The notes: generated from the sequence alone by a model not told the origin. DNA of 64,000 nt from Penium margaritaceum (GCA_023375785.1 SZWC01004809.1:86603-150602); one strand, 5' to 3'. Numbered from the stretch's first letter, positions 45,888 through 56,812 are shown. Numbers and translations: made by a program.

Positions 45888-48461
45888 ATGAGTGTGCGGA
45901 AATCTGAGCGGGCACCCTGCGCGTTCGCCTGTTACTACTGTGGTGATGGACATCATGGTTGGCGTCGCTCTTGGAATCGCCCTCCTGGCTGGCATCCACC
46001 TTGGCTACAGCCTCGTCCGAGCCTACGTCCTCCACCACAAACGGATCTGCTGACGTTGGTAGATCACCTAGCTGGATCCCTGGCAAGTATATTCGCCGAG
46101 ATCCATAGCCTACAGCAGATGGTGCAGCGGCTTTGTGACCTCGTCGTCACTGAGCATGCTTGTGCTACTCGTTTGTCGACGGCCTCTCCGATCACATCTC
46201 ATCCATCCTCTCCTCCTTCCTCATCCAATATTGTACCTTCATCTCCACCTGCCAGCGAGTCCCAGGCTGCCACCATCCTTTCGATCCTCCACTTTGCTGC
46301 GACCATGACGCCACCTCGCGATAAAATGTCTACATGCAGTCGTTTCAATCGAGTAACCACGCGACGTCGACGTCAGCGCTCTGCACGCTGTGCTTGTGCC
46401 AGTTTTGATACATCCTCTACCTCCTCGGCTTCCGTTGCTATACTTGTCGAGGGGGATTTTGGTCACCGTGCATTGCCTGTTGTGACCGTAGCAACACGAT
46501 CCGCACTCACACCAGGCAGTGGTGCCCGGGCATCCGCTCATGCAGACTCAGATGATATGGTGACAGCACATGGGGTGGAGTCTGATCCCAACATGGCGTT
46601 CATGGTAGAGACTTGCTTTTCATTATCCTGGCTGGATCCATATCTTCCACAGCAGCAGGTGACATGAGGAGGAGCGCAGGCACGGCGTCCCAAGACGGTG
46701 CCACTCGCGACTCCGTTCAGTGGAGGCCAACGGGTGGCACAGGAGTCCCGTACAGATCGGGATGCATCTACCGGACTTTTGGGGGAGAGTATGCAGACGA
46801 CTAACACCTGCCCTGCGGATGTTGGAGTACTTGGGACGTGCATGTCATCGAGGTCAACATGTATGATGGGACAGCAGCCCGACATTCTGCAGGAGCAGGT
46901 TGCATCAGGAGGAGTGCAGGTCCCGTGTGCCTTGGCAATGCGACTCCCAACTCCGATCGATAGCGACCTAGCGGTGGCACAGGAGTATCGTGCGCATCGG
47001 GATGTCCCACACGGATTTCTGGGGGTGTTGGCGCACCGGACTCACACCAGCCCGACAACGGTCGTAGTGCATGAGCAGAGTCGGCCAGCTGGTCCAATAG
47101 AGGTTGAGGCATTCTTGAGAGCAACCGTTCTAAGAGATGTCGCTCGGACATATACTATAGCACACACAACAGGCTCTACCGTCTCATCTGTGCTACCTGG
47201 GGACCAGCTTCAGTGTGAGGAGTCGTCCATGTTTGTTCAATCTCTGGGTTCCCGTACACACGACGGAGCAGCGACATATATGACGGAGTCAGATGGTAGT
47301 CCTCACTCTATCATCGAGCAGGTGGCAACGACCAGCTTTCCCTGCAAGATAGTGCGTGAGCGCCAGTTGCACTTGCTGATCGCCTTGACGGGCTTTGTCA
47401 AGTGCTGCACACATGTGTCCACTACGGCGACTGTTGAGGACAGTGGAGCAGATCCGTACACGCGGATAGAGTCACCTCATCAGCAGGAGCTGAGTTCTGC
47501 CCCCTCATTTTTACTTGTTGGTGACCCTGTTGATCACATCCACCCTGAGAGTGGTAGTACCTGCACGGACGACATTTCCACAGGCTCTACGGACTTTGAC
47601 GACTCCTCCTTCTCCTTCTCTCTCGGCATGCAACCGCTCACTCCTCGTATGACAGACACGAGTTGTGGTGTGGATGCAACACCTGTAGCTACATCCGATG
47701 TTCTAGCGTCTCAGCACATTGCGAGATTGGTTGACCCCCAGGAGGATGCAGCAGTACTGGCTCCATCGTCTTCAGCAGTAGAGATGGAGATAGAGCTGTA
47801 CTCGCGAGTTCTACAGTCTGTATGTGCAGCATCCACTAAGGCAGAATTCATGCTACGCAAGGCAGACTTGGGCCACCTCCACATGTCTGAGGCACATTAC
47901 GCCAATCTGCGGGAGCGTGTAGTGATGCTATATTGGCAGATGATGGCAGCACGTGAGCGATTCTCAGAGGAGGGGAGAATGATTACTATCGGCACGATCC
48001 TTCCACCACCAACATCTGGCACACCCATACTTGGGGAGGACCTTGTAGCAGCTCTGAGTATGAAATTCGACGGAGACACTACTATAGGAGAGCTGAGCGT
48101 GCCTTCAGTTTCCTCCATTATCGCTCCTGTCGACTCCGTCATCGCTCTTCCTTGTGCAGCTTCAATCACGCACCTTCATCCACCCGAATCAGCTGCTCCA
48201 TCATCACCTTCGTCCATGAGTGGTGACCCGGTTTGTCGCTCCAGCCCTCCTCCTCTGGCCGGACACCCTTGTGCCTCGGGGTGCTCTATCTCGCCTCGGA
48301 GGCCAGCTCCGCCACTTCATCCACGCTTGTGTGCTGCTTGCCCATTCCCTTTCCTCCGGCGTACACAGATGCATCGCGGTAGAGAAAACAGAGCAGAGAA
48401 TTTCAGTTGTGATCCTTGGCAGCCACGCGAGGACTGGTACACTAAAGGTGATGCAGATTGA
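45888..48461 (+). pseudogene. Element N long ORF, unknown protein with gag-like finger
   Basis: One frame runs from ATG 45888 to a stop at 48459-48461 with a single TGA at 46665-46667, about 857 codons. Near the N-terminus CYYCGDGHHGWRR resembles a zinc knuckle, followed by a Leu-rich heptad-like stretch (DLLTLVDHLAGSLASIFAEI). The rest is Ser/Thr/Pro-rich. About 60-65 residues are tandemly duplicated (from DPYLPQQQVT near 46635 and QPDILQEQVA near 46875); at the duplicated position the TGA corresponds to TCA. No protease, integrase or polymerase motif is visible. A gag-like packaging role is inference. Confidence 0.6.
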
Positions 48462-49250
48462 CGTGAGGAGTTGCAGCCAGAGACGCCACTTCGCCTTTGA
48501 GCATGGGAGCCGACTCTCACATGATAGGGGGAGATATCTTTGCATGATGGACACACCACATGACTCATCGCCCAGGATCTGTTCATCTACAATATCAGCA
48601 TCTCCATTGAGGACATCGCTGCCAGGTTCATCTGCCTAGGGGGAGTGTTGTGTGGACCTCGACCTGATGCGACGTCATAGGAGATGCATGGCGAGGTCCA
48701 TGCTATGTTGTGAGCATCTACAGCATCTTGCATGTGGCTCATGCTACGTGCCCGCACAGCTGCATGTGGATGGTAGCACACTGTTGGTCGAGACCCGGAC
48801 ACTTGGTAGGTTGTACCAATGTCAGGAGGAAACCATGTGATTGTGTGTCTTCGTGTGTGGCTATACTACTTGTGGCATGTGCATGCGGGTCTTAGTGGTC
48901 GAGACCCGGACACGTGGTGAGTTGCACCCGTGTTACGAGGAGATCCACCCATGATCCTGTGTCTGGATGATGATGCTATTGTGTTGGGTTGCTCGTAGCG
49001 GTCGAGACCCATGCACTGGTACCGCCAGTGTCACGAGGAGACCATCTTGTCGTCTGACATGTGTATGATGTGCACCACCTCTCATGGTCGAGACCGAGAC
49101 ACTTGGTGGGATGTGCCAGTGTCTAGGGAGACCTAAGTTGGATAGCAGATGAGTGTGGTTGACAGGTGCAGATTGTGGTTTGGCATACATCATTGTTCCA
49201 TGCCTTCGATCATTTGCTCTCGCGTGGACGGCTGTGTCAGCCAGGGGGAG
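48462..49250 (+). other. Element N 3' region with four tandem hairpin modules
   Basis: No ORF of interest. A polypurine-like GGGGGAGTGTTGTGTGG at about 48643 mimics an LTR junction. Four modules of about 45-50 nt (48786-48834, 48897-48947, 49000-49043, 49086-49133) share GGTCGAGACC, a hairpin, then GAGGAGACC. The polypurine tract CCAGGGGGAG (49241-49250) precedes the 3' LTR. Confidence 0.75.
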
Positions 49251-50214
49251 TGTTGGTTTGTGTGGCTTCCACCCGTCACGACTGCCGCTGATGCGTTATC
49301 CATATACCCACGTTGGCGCTATGTGGTAGAGGAGGGCGTGACGACACGACGGGCCTCCGGACTGTACCGAGACTTCTCCAGCACCTACGTCAGCGCCGGC
49401 GAGACGCGGTCAATGCGTTCCGACAACCCTGTGGGCTTGTCAGGAGCTAGGAGAGTTTTCTCGGTGCGTTGAGACCTGCACACCTGGTGGACTGTACCGG
49501 TGCGACGAGCAGACCCGATGGCTATACTAACGTTACCGATGTTTGGAAAGTTGTGTGTGATGTCTAGACATTGATTCAGAGATTTTTTGGCACTGCTCCT
49601 ATTTTCTCGATGATCGAGACCCGGGCACTCGGAGAGCTGTTCCGGTGCCTTGAGGAGACCACCATTATTGTTATCGTGGTATACACCCATGTTGCCTTCG
49701 ACTTTCGACTTTTAGGGTCAAAGTCGAAGTCGCTAAGTCGATCAAAGTCGACTTAGCGTCGACTCCGACTTTTGCCCTCCAATTTCTTGGGTTTCATCCA
49801 GGCCTAGGTTGTGGTAGGGTAACTTGTCCTGTGAAAAAAACCCAAGAAAAAAACTTGGGGACGGGGCTCAAATTCGGCTCAGTCCTCGGTCACGTGTGGT
49901 TTTCCGTTATGCACAGATCGGCCACGACTGACAGCTACAAGCATGCATTTTGCAAGGATATTGTTCCCTCCAATTGGTGGTCTCCATATGGATCGATCCA
50001 TAAAGCTACCAATGGCATGATACAAAACACCTCAAAGGTTAACTACAGGTGGAGGACATGTCAAAGTGCCGTTGAGGATTGTCCAGGTTCAACTTATCGA
50101 TGCAAAGGCGACCCGGTGCCGCCTCCATGCACGTCATTCACACCCTAGTCCGAGGTCTGATGAGCCACTTGGCGCAGTCTCAACTTCGTTCCTTGCCCTG
50201 ACTGGGTCGGCCCC

Positions 50215-52001
50215 ATGGCGTATCGACCCAGGTCCGCTGCCATGGCTGCAAGCCAAAGCTCTGCCTCAACCGTGCAGCCCATTCAAGCTCTGTCAGGAGA
50301 ACTCCTAGTCAGAGCCCTCTCCAGGTACTTCAAGCCCGTGCCATCGCCCGGCGGCTACCCCGGCTTTGGGTGTGGCGCCTGTGGGACGACATTCGCAGGT
50401 GGCAGCGACCGAATGCGTGGCCATTTTGGTGCTCCAGTTGGCAACATCAAGAAGTGCAAAGTTGCACCAGCCAGCGCCCGTGCCCTTCTTGGTCTCCTGC
50501 CACTCCCTCCTCCGCCTGATGGCTTCGAGGGCTTTGATCCAAAGCTTTACAAGGGCCAGGGTGAGTACTGGGGAACACGTGACAAGCCAGTGAAGTGGGC
50601 CGACCTGGTGTTAGAAAGGCAGCTGAAGGAGGCACGGGAAGCAGCTGGTGTGAGTGGTGATGGGGAGCAGACCACGGAAGCCGCAGCCGCAAACGTTACC
50701 ACGGCTGTCAGTGGACCTGCTGCAGCTCCAAGCCTGCTCAGCTCTGGGCCGTCTGTCTCCTTGTCTGCGCTCAACAACTGCCGCCAGACCAGCATGCGTG
50801 ACCACTTGGACAACGCAGTGAACAAGGAGGTCCAGAAAGCACTGGTGAAGGTCATGGCAAAGTCGGCTTCACCCATCAGCTGGTGCCGTGAACGTGTTGT
50901 CCTGGAGCTCATCGAGATTTCTCGCCGCAGCACCAGCTCCTTCCGGCTTCCATCACGAGACACTGTGGTCCAAGAGCTGCTGCCTGCCCTTGACAAGGAG
51001 CTGGGAGAGTTGGAGCAACCACTCCGTAACGGGTGGGCCATCTATGGTGTCACTCTAGGTGTCGATGAGTGGAGTGATATCCAAATTCNNNNNNNNNNNN
51101 NNNNNNNNNNNNNNNNNNNNNNNNNNNNNNNNNNNNNNNNNNNNNNNNNNNNNNNNNNNAGTGGGTCAAGTTTGCCATGGAGCGACTGAAGGAGCGCTGG
51201 GACAGTTACATGAGTTGCCCGGTCTTTGCAGCAGCCAGACGCATTCACCCGCAGCATTTTGGCAACAACTTCGATGCAGATGAGAAAACTGTGGAAGCAT
51301 GGAACGCTGTTGTCTCTGCACTTGTGCCAGATGATGAGCAGGCTGAGCTTGAGAACCAGCTGGACGCTTTTGCAAGTGGGCGTGTGACTGTCACGGAGGA
51401 CCCCGCACGTGTGAAGGATGTGGAGCGGGCAAAGGCAGCTGTGGTACAGGTGGTGGCGGGCGAGCTGGCATCCTTCCGCTGGCATGCACGCCACATGACC
51501 CGGCTGCCAGCATTGCGCAACCTGGCCATGCGGCTTCTAGCGCAGCCCTGCAGCAGCTCGGACAATGAGCGCGTGTTTAGCAAACACGAACTCATTCAGA
51601 CCGCTAGGAGGAACAGGCTGAACACCTCCACACTGGAGATGCTCGTGCGAGTGAACGTGAGGCTGACACGGATGTACGGGAAGGTGAAGCCGCGCAAGCT
51701 GACTTCAGAGATCAAGAGGTTGGTGGACGAGGAGGGAGCAGAGAGTGGATCCGAGGCAGATGGTGAAATTGGTGCAGATGAGGCTAATGCAGGTTGGGAT
51801 CCAGCCATCGTGGCTGCCGTGGAAGGTGTGGAGGATACAGAGGGTGGAGAATCTGTGACTGCACTTGCATCAGCTCTCACGGTTGTAACAGGAGCAGGTG
51901 TCGGTAGCGGATCAGTGGAGCTGGGGCAGCAGCAGGTGTTTGGAGTGGATCGGGAACTGGAGCAGGGGCAGCAGCAGGAAGTGGAGAGGGAAGTGCGGTA
52001 G
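50215..52001 (+). pseudogene. hAT2 transposase
   Basis: The start MAYRPRSAAMAASQ at 50215 is favoured because the frame is clean from there. A BED-like finger follows (CGACGTTFAGGSDRMRGHF, about 50372, with Cys near 50457), then GVTLGVDEWSD (about 51050), the gap, then EAWNAVVSALVPD and the hAT dimerisation block QPCSSSDNERVFSKHELIQ (about 51543). By comparison with hAT1 about 0.75 kb is missing in the gap. A TAG at 51999 ends this frame, but a Gly/Ala minisatellite and acidic tail continue in another frame to 52555, implying a frameshift near 51940. hAT2 is less decayed than hAT1 and may be intact in the genome. Confidence 0.88.
51089..51159. other. Assembly gap of 71 N
   Basis: The gap lies inside the hAT2 transposase between the VDEWSD motif and the region matching 30777 of hAT1. 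The corresponding hAT1 interval, after removing its own duplication, is about 750 bp, so the N count underestimates the missing sequence. Confidence 0.9.
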
Positions 52002-52555
52002 GTGGAGGAAGTGGGGAGGGAAGTGCAGCAGGTGCAGGAAGTGGGGAGGGAAGTGCAGCAGGTGTAGGAAGTGGAGTGGGACGTGCAGCAGGTGCAGGAA
52101 GTGGAGAGGGAAGTGCAGCAGGTGCAGGAAGTGGAGTGGGACGTGCAGCAGGTGCAAGAAGTGGAGAGGGAAGTGCAGCAGGTGCAGGAAATGGAGTGAG
52201 ACGTGCAGCAGGTGCAGGAAGTGGAGAGGGAAGTGCAGCAGGTGCAGGAAGTGGACCAGCAGGTGCAGGTGATAGTGACAAGGAAGAGGACGATGATGAC
52301 GACGACGACGATGATGATGATGACGATATTGCCGGGTTGGATCTACCGGAGGACGACGGTGAGGAGGATGATGATGGGGAGGAAAACGATGATGACGATG
52401 ATGACGATGTTGATCCTGACATTGAGGAGATCTCACGCATCCTGAAGAAAGGGGTGCGTAAGCGTCGGGATGTGGAATGTGCCCTCGACGGTGCTGCTGC
52501 TGCTACTGAGGCTACTGCCTCCCGTCCAAAGAGGGCATGCACTCGCCGTGGCTAG
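52002..52555 (+). pseudogene. hAT2 transposase tail: minisatellite and acidic region
   Basis: A 30-bp unit (GTGCAGCAGGTGCAGGAAGT core) repeats about nine times over 51990-52265, encoding GSAAGAGSGEGSAAGAGSG-type text in the frame that continues into a long Asp/Glu run (52280-52420) and a basic end (KKGVRKRRD, RPKRACTRRG). It stops at TAG TAG, 52553-52558. hAT1 has an equivalent acidic tail. Acidic low-complexity tails are not part of the known catalytic core. Confidence 0.7.
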
Positions 52556-53114
52556 TAGAGCCATGGCACTCATGTGACAGGATTCAGCCTTCCAGTTGCT
52601 TGTCTTTGCATTTGTGTGGCTTAGGATGGTAGAGCTATTGGTTGTGTGCTTTCAGANGACGTGCAGCAGGTGCAGGAAGTGGAGAGGGAAGTGCAGCAGG
52701 TGCAGGAAGTGGACCAGCAGGTGCAGGTGATAGTGACGAGGAAGAGGACGATGATGACGACGACGACGATGACGATGATGACGATATTGCCGGGTTGGAT
52801 CTACCGGAGGACGACGGTGAGGAGGATGATGATGGGGAGGAAAACGATGATGACGATGATGACGATGTTGATCCTGACATTGAGGAGATCTCACGCATCC
52901 TGAAGAAAGGGGTGCGTAAGCGTCGGGATGTGGAATGTGCCCTCGACGGTGCTGCTGCTGCTACTGAGGCTACTGCCTCCCGTCCAAAGAGGGCATGCAC
53001 TCGCCGTGGCTAGTAGAGCCATGGCACTCATGTGACAGGATTCAGCCTTCCAGTTGCTTGTCTTTGCATTTGTGTGGCTTAGGATGGTAGAGCTATTGGT
53101 TGTGTGCTTTCAGA
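52200..53114. other. Single-N join with duplicated flank
   Basis: One N at 52657 separates 52200-52656 from an almost identical 52658-53114 (457 bp). The copy includes the acidic tail, stop codons and 3' untranslated bases, so it is an uncollapsed contig overlap rather than a gene duplication. Confidence 0.93.
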
Positions 53115-53811
53115 CTCTTCAAAATGCTTTGAATGTGTTGTTTCAGACTCTTTTAGCACGTCCTTTTCCTGGATTACTTGGCATGTTACATGGCTGAATG
53201 TTGTGTTGGACAACTTTAGTTTTGCAGTTTGAAGTGAATGCTGATATGCCTCTCTACATGATGCTAACATCAGAAGGCAGGTTCCATTGAGAAGTGTCCA
53301 TGTAAACAAGCAACACAGATAGTGCAAGTGTGTAGGAGTGTGAGAACTTATGGTAGTAATGTGGCCTTTGTGTGAAAAATGCAAAGTGTGTGTATGATAC
53401 ATGTGCAAAAATGGGTTTGAAATGAAATAGATATGCAAGTTTGGGCTGAAAAATGACCCTAGTAAGCATTGGAGGGAATTCGACTTCCGACTTAGCATAT
53501 GACTTGCCGACTTCCGACTTCCGACTTCCGACTTGGGTACCGACTTTGACTTAGGAAAGGCAACATGGGTGTACACAGTGTATTCTCTCCGCTGACTCAT
53601 TTGGGCTCATCGGGGGTAACGGGGCCCAGTGCGGGTAGTTGCCGGCGCCCCTACTCAAGCCCGCTAAGGGCTCATTTGTCTTCTCTCCTTGTTCTTTTGT
53701 ATTTAGCGTTCCAGACTTCGCCAAATTCTTGCCGTCTTGCATCGCACTCACACACAGAGCTCATGTTCGTATCTGCATGGACCTGCATGCCCTTAAATCA
53801 TTTCCATGAAC

Positions 53812-54335
53812 AACGTTGCTGCCCCAACCTGCTGCCTAGGATTTCTAGCTGACCACCCACTCGGAGCTGACCGACGACTGTCCCAACATCCTGGATGTTT
53901 TCTACAGCTTATATGATTTTATCAGTAGACTCGCATGTTTTGCATTGTGTATCCACCATTCAATGTCGGATGCATGCATGTGACTAGTCATAGCGTTCGG
54001 CTTGAGATCCTGCCCGTTTAGGTTCAGACGGCAAAGCGTTCCGATTTGTCTGCGTAGAGTTACGGCCAAAACAGTGTTTTGGGCCGGGTTTAGGACAGAC
54101 CTTCCACTGCCGCGTGCGACACCCGCCGTGCACCGCAACAAGTATTTATGTTGTGGACCTGCCTTTTGTTAACTCTCTTTACAAATGCTATTAAATTATT
54201 ATGACACTCTGACTTGTGTCTACTAGCCAGACCCTTGCCGTCATATGTACGACCTGTGATTGTTGTCATCGTCTAACCGGGCACTGACACCTAGTCAGCG
54301 GCTGTGTCATTGGGAAGCTTCTACGCATCTTCTCA
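53812..54335 (+). repeat. Element O 3' LTR, piece 3
   Basis: Starting with GACCACCCACTCGGAGCTGA (about 53852) it matches 17216-17739 of O's 5' LTR, through CGTGCGACACCCGCCGTGCA (about 54113), to CATCTTCTCA at 54335. The target-duplication relic CGCAC follows. Confidence 0.88.
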
Positions 54336-54367
54336 CGCACTACGCATCAGCAAACCAATGAAAATTA

Positions 54368-54929
54368 TGTTGGTTTGTGTGCCACAGACGCGTTGTGACC
54401 TCTGGCCTTGCTGCACACTCACCGCACTGACGCACGTGACTGATGCTGGAGGGACTTCTGGGCTGACGCCGCAGCTCAAGTGGAGGTGACTCATGGACGT
54501 GCAGAGAAAACGACCAAGAGCCACTCACAGGGTTGCGAGTTCCCCCTACCACATGATCTCACAAAATTTGTTCTCGATGACACTAGGGTTCCTAGTGGCA
54601 CTTGTTTGGAAGAGGGAGAGATCGTGGCTGGGTTGTTCTCACGGCCTGGACTTGGATTCTCTTGTTGACAAGTTAATTGTGTGACAGGTCCAGGCTCGCG
54701 TCTTGCTTGGTAGGGGTGCGAGCGAGGATGGGCTCGCTGTTCGCCCGCTCGTCATCCCACCAGCCGCTCAAAGCCCGTCTACACCTCTGTTCCTCGTTAC
54801 ACTCTAATACTTGTGCGTTTCTTTGCTAAAACTTCCCTTACACATCATCATCCATGGCTTTATTTCCCTGAGCTCGTTCCTTTCACTCTCTTCACCTCGC
54901 TCCACCTTTCGTTAGGCGCCTCTATCCTC
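54368..54929 (+). repeat. E3 5' LTR
   Basis: TGTTGGTTTGTGTGCCACAG start; ends TCTATCCTC just before the PBS. It aligns base by base with 62220-62777 with few differences, so the insertion is relatively young. Confidence 0.9.
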
Positions 54930-54941
54930 TGGTATCAGAGT
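54930..54941 (+). promoter_or_regulatory. PBS of E3
   Basis: TGGTATCAGAGT, canonical initiator-Met PBS with the last base changed, directly after the LTR. Confidence 0.87.
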
Positions 54942-56812
54942 GGAGTGAGGGAGCGAGAGCCTCCTCTCGGTTCGTGCTCGCGATCCTTGGCGGGAAACCC
55001 TCCCGCTGCCATCGAAGCTTCCGTCGGCACTCTAGCCAACTACCGGCAGCTCTAGCCACAGCTCACTGCAGATGCAGTGGACCATTCTCGTCCACCAGCT
55101 GCAGCAGCTCACGCACGAGCAGCCTCAGCAGCTCCTTTTTCCGTAGCAGTTGTAGCCGCGTCCAGATCGGCAGCGACAACCATAGCACTGACAGCAAATT
55201 GCTACGGCGGCAGCTGAAGCAATCCCAGCTACTGTTGCTACACCAGGCCACGCAGTCGCACCTCTCACAGGAGCAGGATTGGTTGCATTTGACCAACCCG
55301 CTGCAGTTCGCAACCGCATTGGTAGTTTGGCCATCGACTCTTGTCGGTGTGCCGTCTGCACTAATCTGCAGTGTCAACCGCAAGTGCTCCGCAACTACAA
55401 TGTCAGTAGCCAGCGCCACGCCGGCAACGGCGTCCACAACCGCAGCCACCTCAATCACAGCGAGGCGGCATAAAGCGCAACAGTGGCGGTTCCCTTTCCG
55501 TCAGAGTTCATGATGGATGAGAAACAGCAGCCGCCGCAGTAGTCGTTACAGAACCCACATTGCACCTGTCATCATCCTCAGCTGCAACAGCAACAGGAGC
55601 AAATCCACCTGTAGGAGCAGCAGCAACAGCAGCAGTAGCAGTAGCAGCAGTAGCAGCAGCAAAGCGACAGCAGCAGCAGCAGCAGCAGGAAAGCGACAAA
55701 AGTAGCAGCAGCAAAGCGACAGCAGCAAGAGCAACAGTCGCAGCAGTAGCCACACATCACGCCACAGACGGCTGCTGTAGTCTCAGCTGCCACACTTGCA
55801 GCAGTAGCTGCAAGGGACGCCCGCTTGTCTCCCACCGCATTCGCACCGCTTTCGTCACACTGGCACACGGTGACACTCCAGGCGCGGCCGCGTTGGGGGA
55901 ATACTACAACAGGGGGACTTCGCACCGACGTGAACGACGTCATCGCGGCATGAGCAGCGAAGGGTGGTCAGAGTTCGCCTCAGCACGGTCCGCTCGCGCG
56001 TCACGTCATCGTCCGGTAAGCGTCTCCCCGTCCCATTCCTTTAGGGAGGACCCTCAATCGCACGGCGATCCAGAGGTTCCTACTACCCAGCTGCACTCAG
56101 CGTTCTCATTTGTCTTGTGGGTACCTTTACACGCACAACCTCAGCTATCGTTGACGCAGTAGCAGCAGCCATAGCCACCTTTATCGCCATCGCTAGAGCC
56201 CCGCGTGCTCCGGCAGCCACCTCAGCAGGGCGCGCTACAGAGTCATACACAAAAGCCGCGGTTGTTGCTGGTCCCATTGCTGCAGCGGCTGCTGATATAG
56301 GCACATAAATATCTGCTGCAACATCTTTCATTGCCTCTGCAATGGCCTCAGTTGCATCAGCTGCAGTGGCAGCTTCTGCTTCCATTCGTAGCTCCACAGC
56401 AGTCGACGTCACCGCAGCCTCATCTGCTCCATCTGTCGCCTCCAGCCTCGTCGCAGCAACCATCTCCACTATAGCAGTCTTCACCACTCTCGCTGCTGCC
56501 TGCACCACTGGAGCCTTTGCTCTGGTGGTGCCCATTGCCTCCACCGTCTCTGTTCTGTCTGCTGCCTCTGTAGCTGTGGTTCCTCCCCTCCTTACTCTTC
56601 TTCGCAGCCCATCTTCTTGACTCCCTCGTCTGGACATTGTGCCTGCCTGCCTTCTCTCTTCTCTTTCTTCGGTGGCTTGTCCTGTCTGACTCGGGGTGGT
56701 CTGACCTGCAGCATTCAGACTCTTTGCCTCTGGCAATCCCATTTTTCCCACGCCCACTGGGGTTGGGGAAACTCTGCCAAAATCTGTCCGGCAGAGCCTA
56801 CGCGTCGTCACC
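54942..56812 (+). other. E3 leader, triplet-rich
   Basis: An unusually long leader of about 1.9 kb separates PBS and gag. It contains a CAG/TAG tract (55560-55740) and a GCT/GCA-rich tract (56120-56620) with long but domain-free open frames on both strands. I see no gene; a structural or packaging role is possible but untested. Confidence 0.65.

Larger units (their letters stand above)
49687..53568 (+). mobile_element. hAT transposon hAT2
   Basis: Inverted ends CCATGTTGCCTT (49687-49698) and AAGGCAACATGG (53557-53568) are perfect. Flanks GTATACAC (49679-49686) and GTGTACAC (53569-53576) match at 7 of 8. Subterminal repeats of AAGTCG/CGACTT are dense at both ends (49698-49770 and 53481-53550). 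It encodes a hAT transposase related to hAT1. The span includes a 71-N gap and a 457-bp assembly duplication. Confidence 0.9.
42599..53806 (+). mobile_element. Element N, copia-like LTR element without recognisable pol
   Basis: N has an LTR at 43414-44076 followed by a perfect PBS, a long leader, one long ORF (45888-48461), a structured 3' region, a polypurine tract and a second LTR from 49251 (split by hAT2) to 53806. The direct repeat TGAAC at 42594-42598 and 53807-53811 brackets the block, although two extra bases precede the first TGTTGG at 42601. No reverse transcriptase, integrase or RNase H motif was found, so N is probably non-autonomous and mobilised by a copia relative. Confidence 0.75.
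49251..53806 (+). repeat. Element N 3' LTR, split by hAT2
   Basis: LTR sequence is present at 49251-49686 and 53577-53806, ending AAATCATTTCCA as in the 5' LTR. Without hAT2 and one target copy it is about 666 bp. Hairpin modules recur at 49469-49516 and 49612-49660. Confidence 0.88.
17098..54335 (+). mobile_element. Copia element O, host of four nested insertions
   Basis: O has a 5' LTR at 17098-17739, gag-pol from 18481, pol interrupted at 23411 by A2 and resumed at 34500-35023, a polypurine tract at about 35115-35123, and a 3' LTR in three pieces (35124-35144, 42506-42598, 53812-54335). Flanks are CGCAT (17093-17097) and CGCAC (54336-54340), a 5-bp duplication with one difference. Subtracting the nested elements leaves about 7.9 kb, a normal copia length. 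It is the oldest layer of the stack and is degenerate throughout. Confidence 0.85.

Noticed and set aside
48786-49133. Hammerhead ribozymes (retrozyme) in the N modules
   Set aside because: No CTGATGA core with paired GAAA was seen in the modules, and the conserved parts (GGTCGAGACC, GAGGAGACC) do not fit that fold.
48786-49133. CRISPR array
   Set aside because: Spacing is irregular, the repeats diverge, and the context is a eukaryotic LTR element.
51912-52436. His/Pro-rich minus-strand protein opposite the hAT2 tail
   Set aside because: It is the antisense reading of a 30-bp minisatellite and Asp-codon run.
43414-53806. Simple insertion of N at 43414 with its own 5-bp duplication
   Set aside because: Flanks GCATC and TGAAC do not match; the wider block starting near 42599 with TGAAC on both sides fits better.
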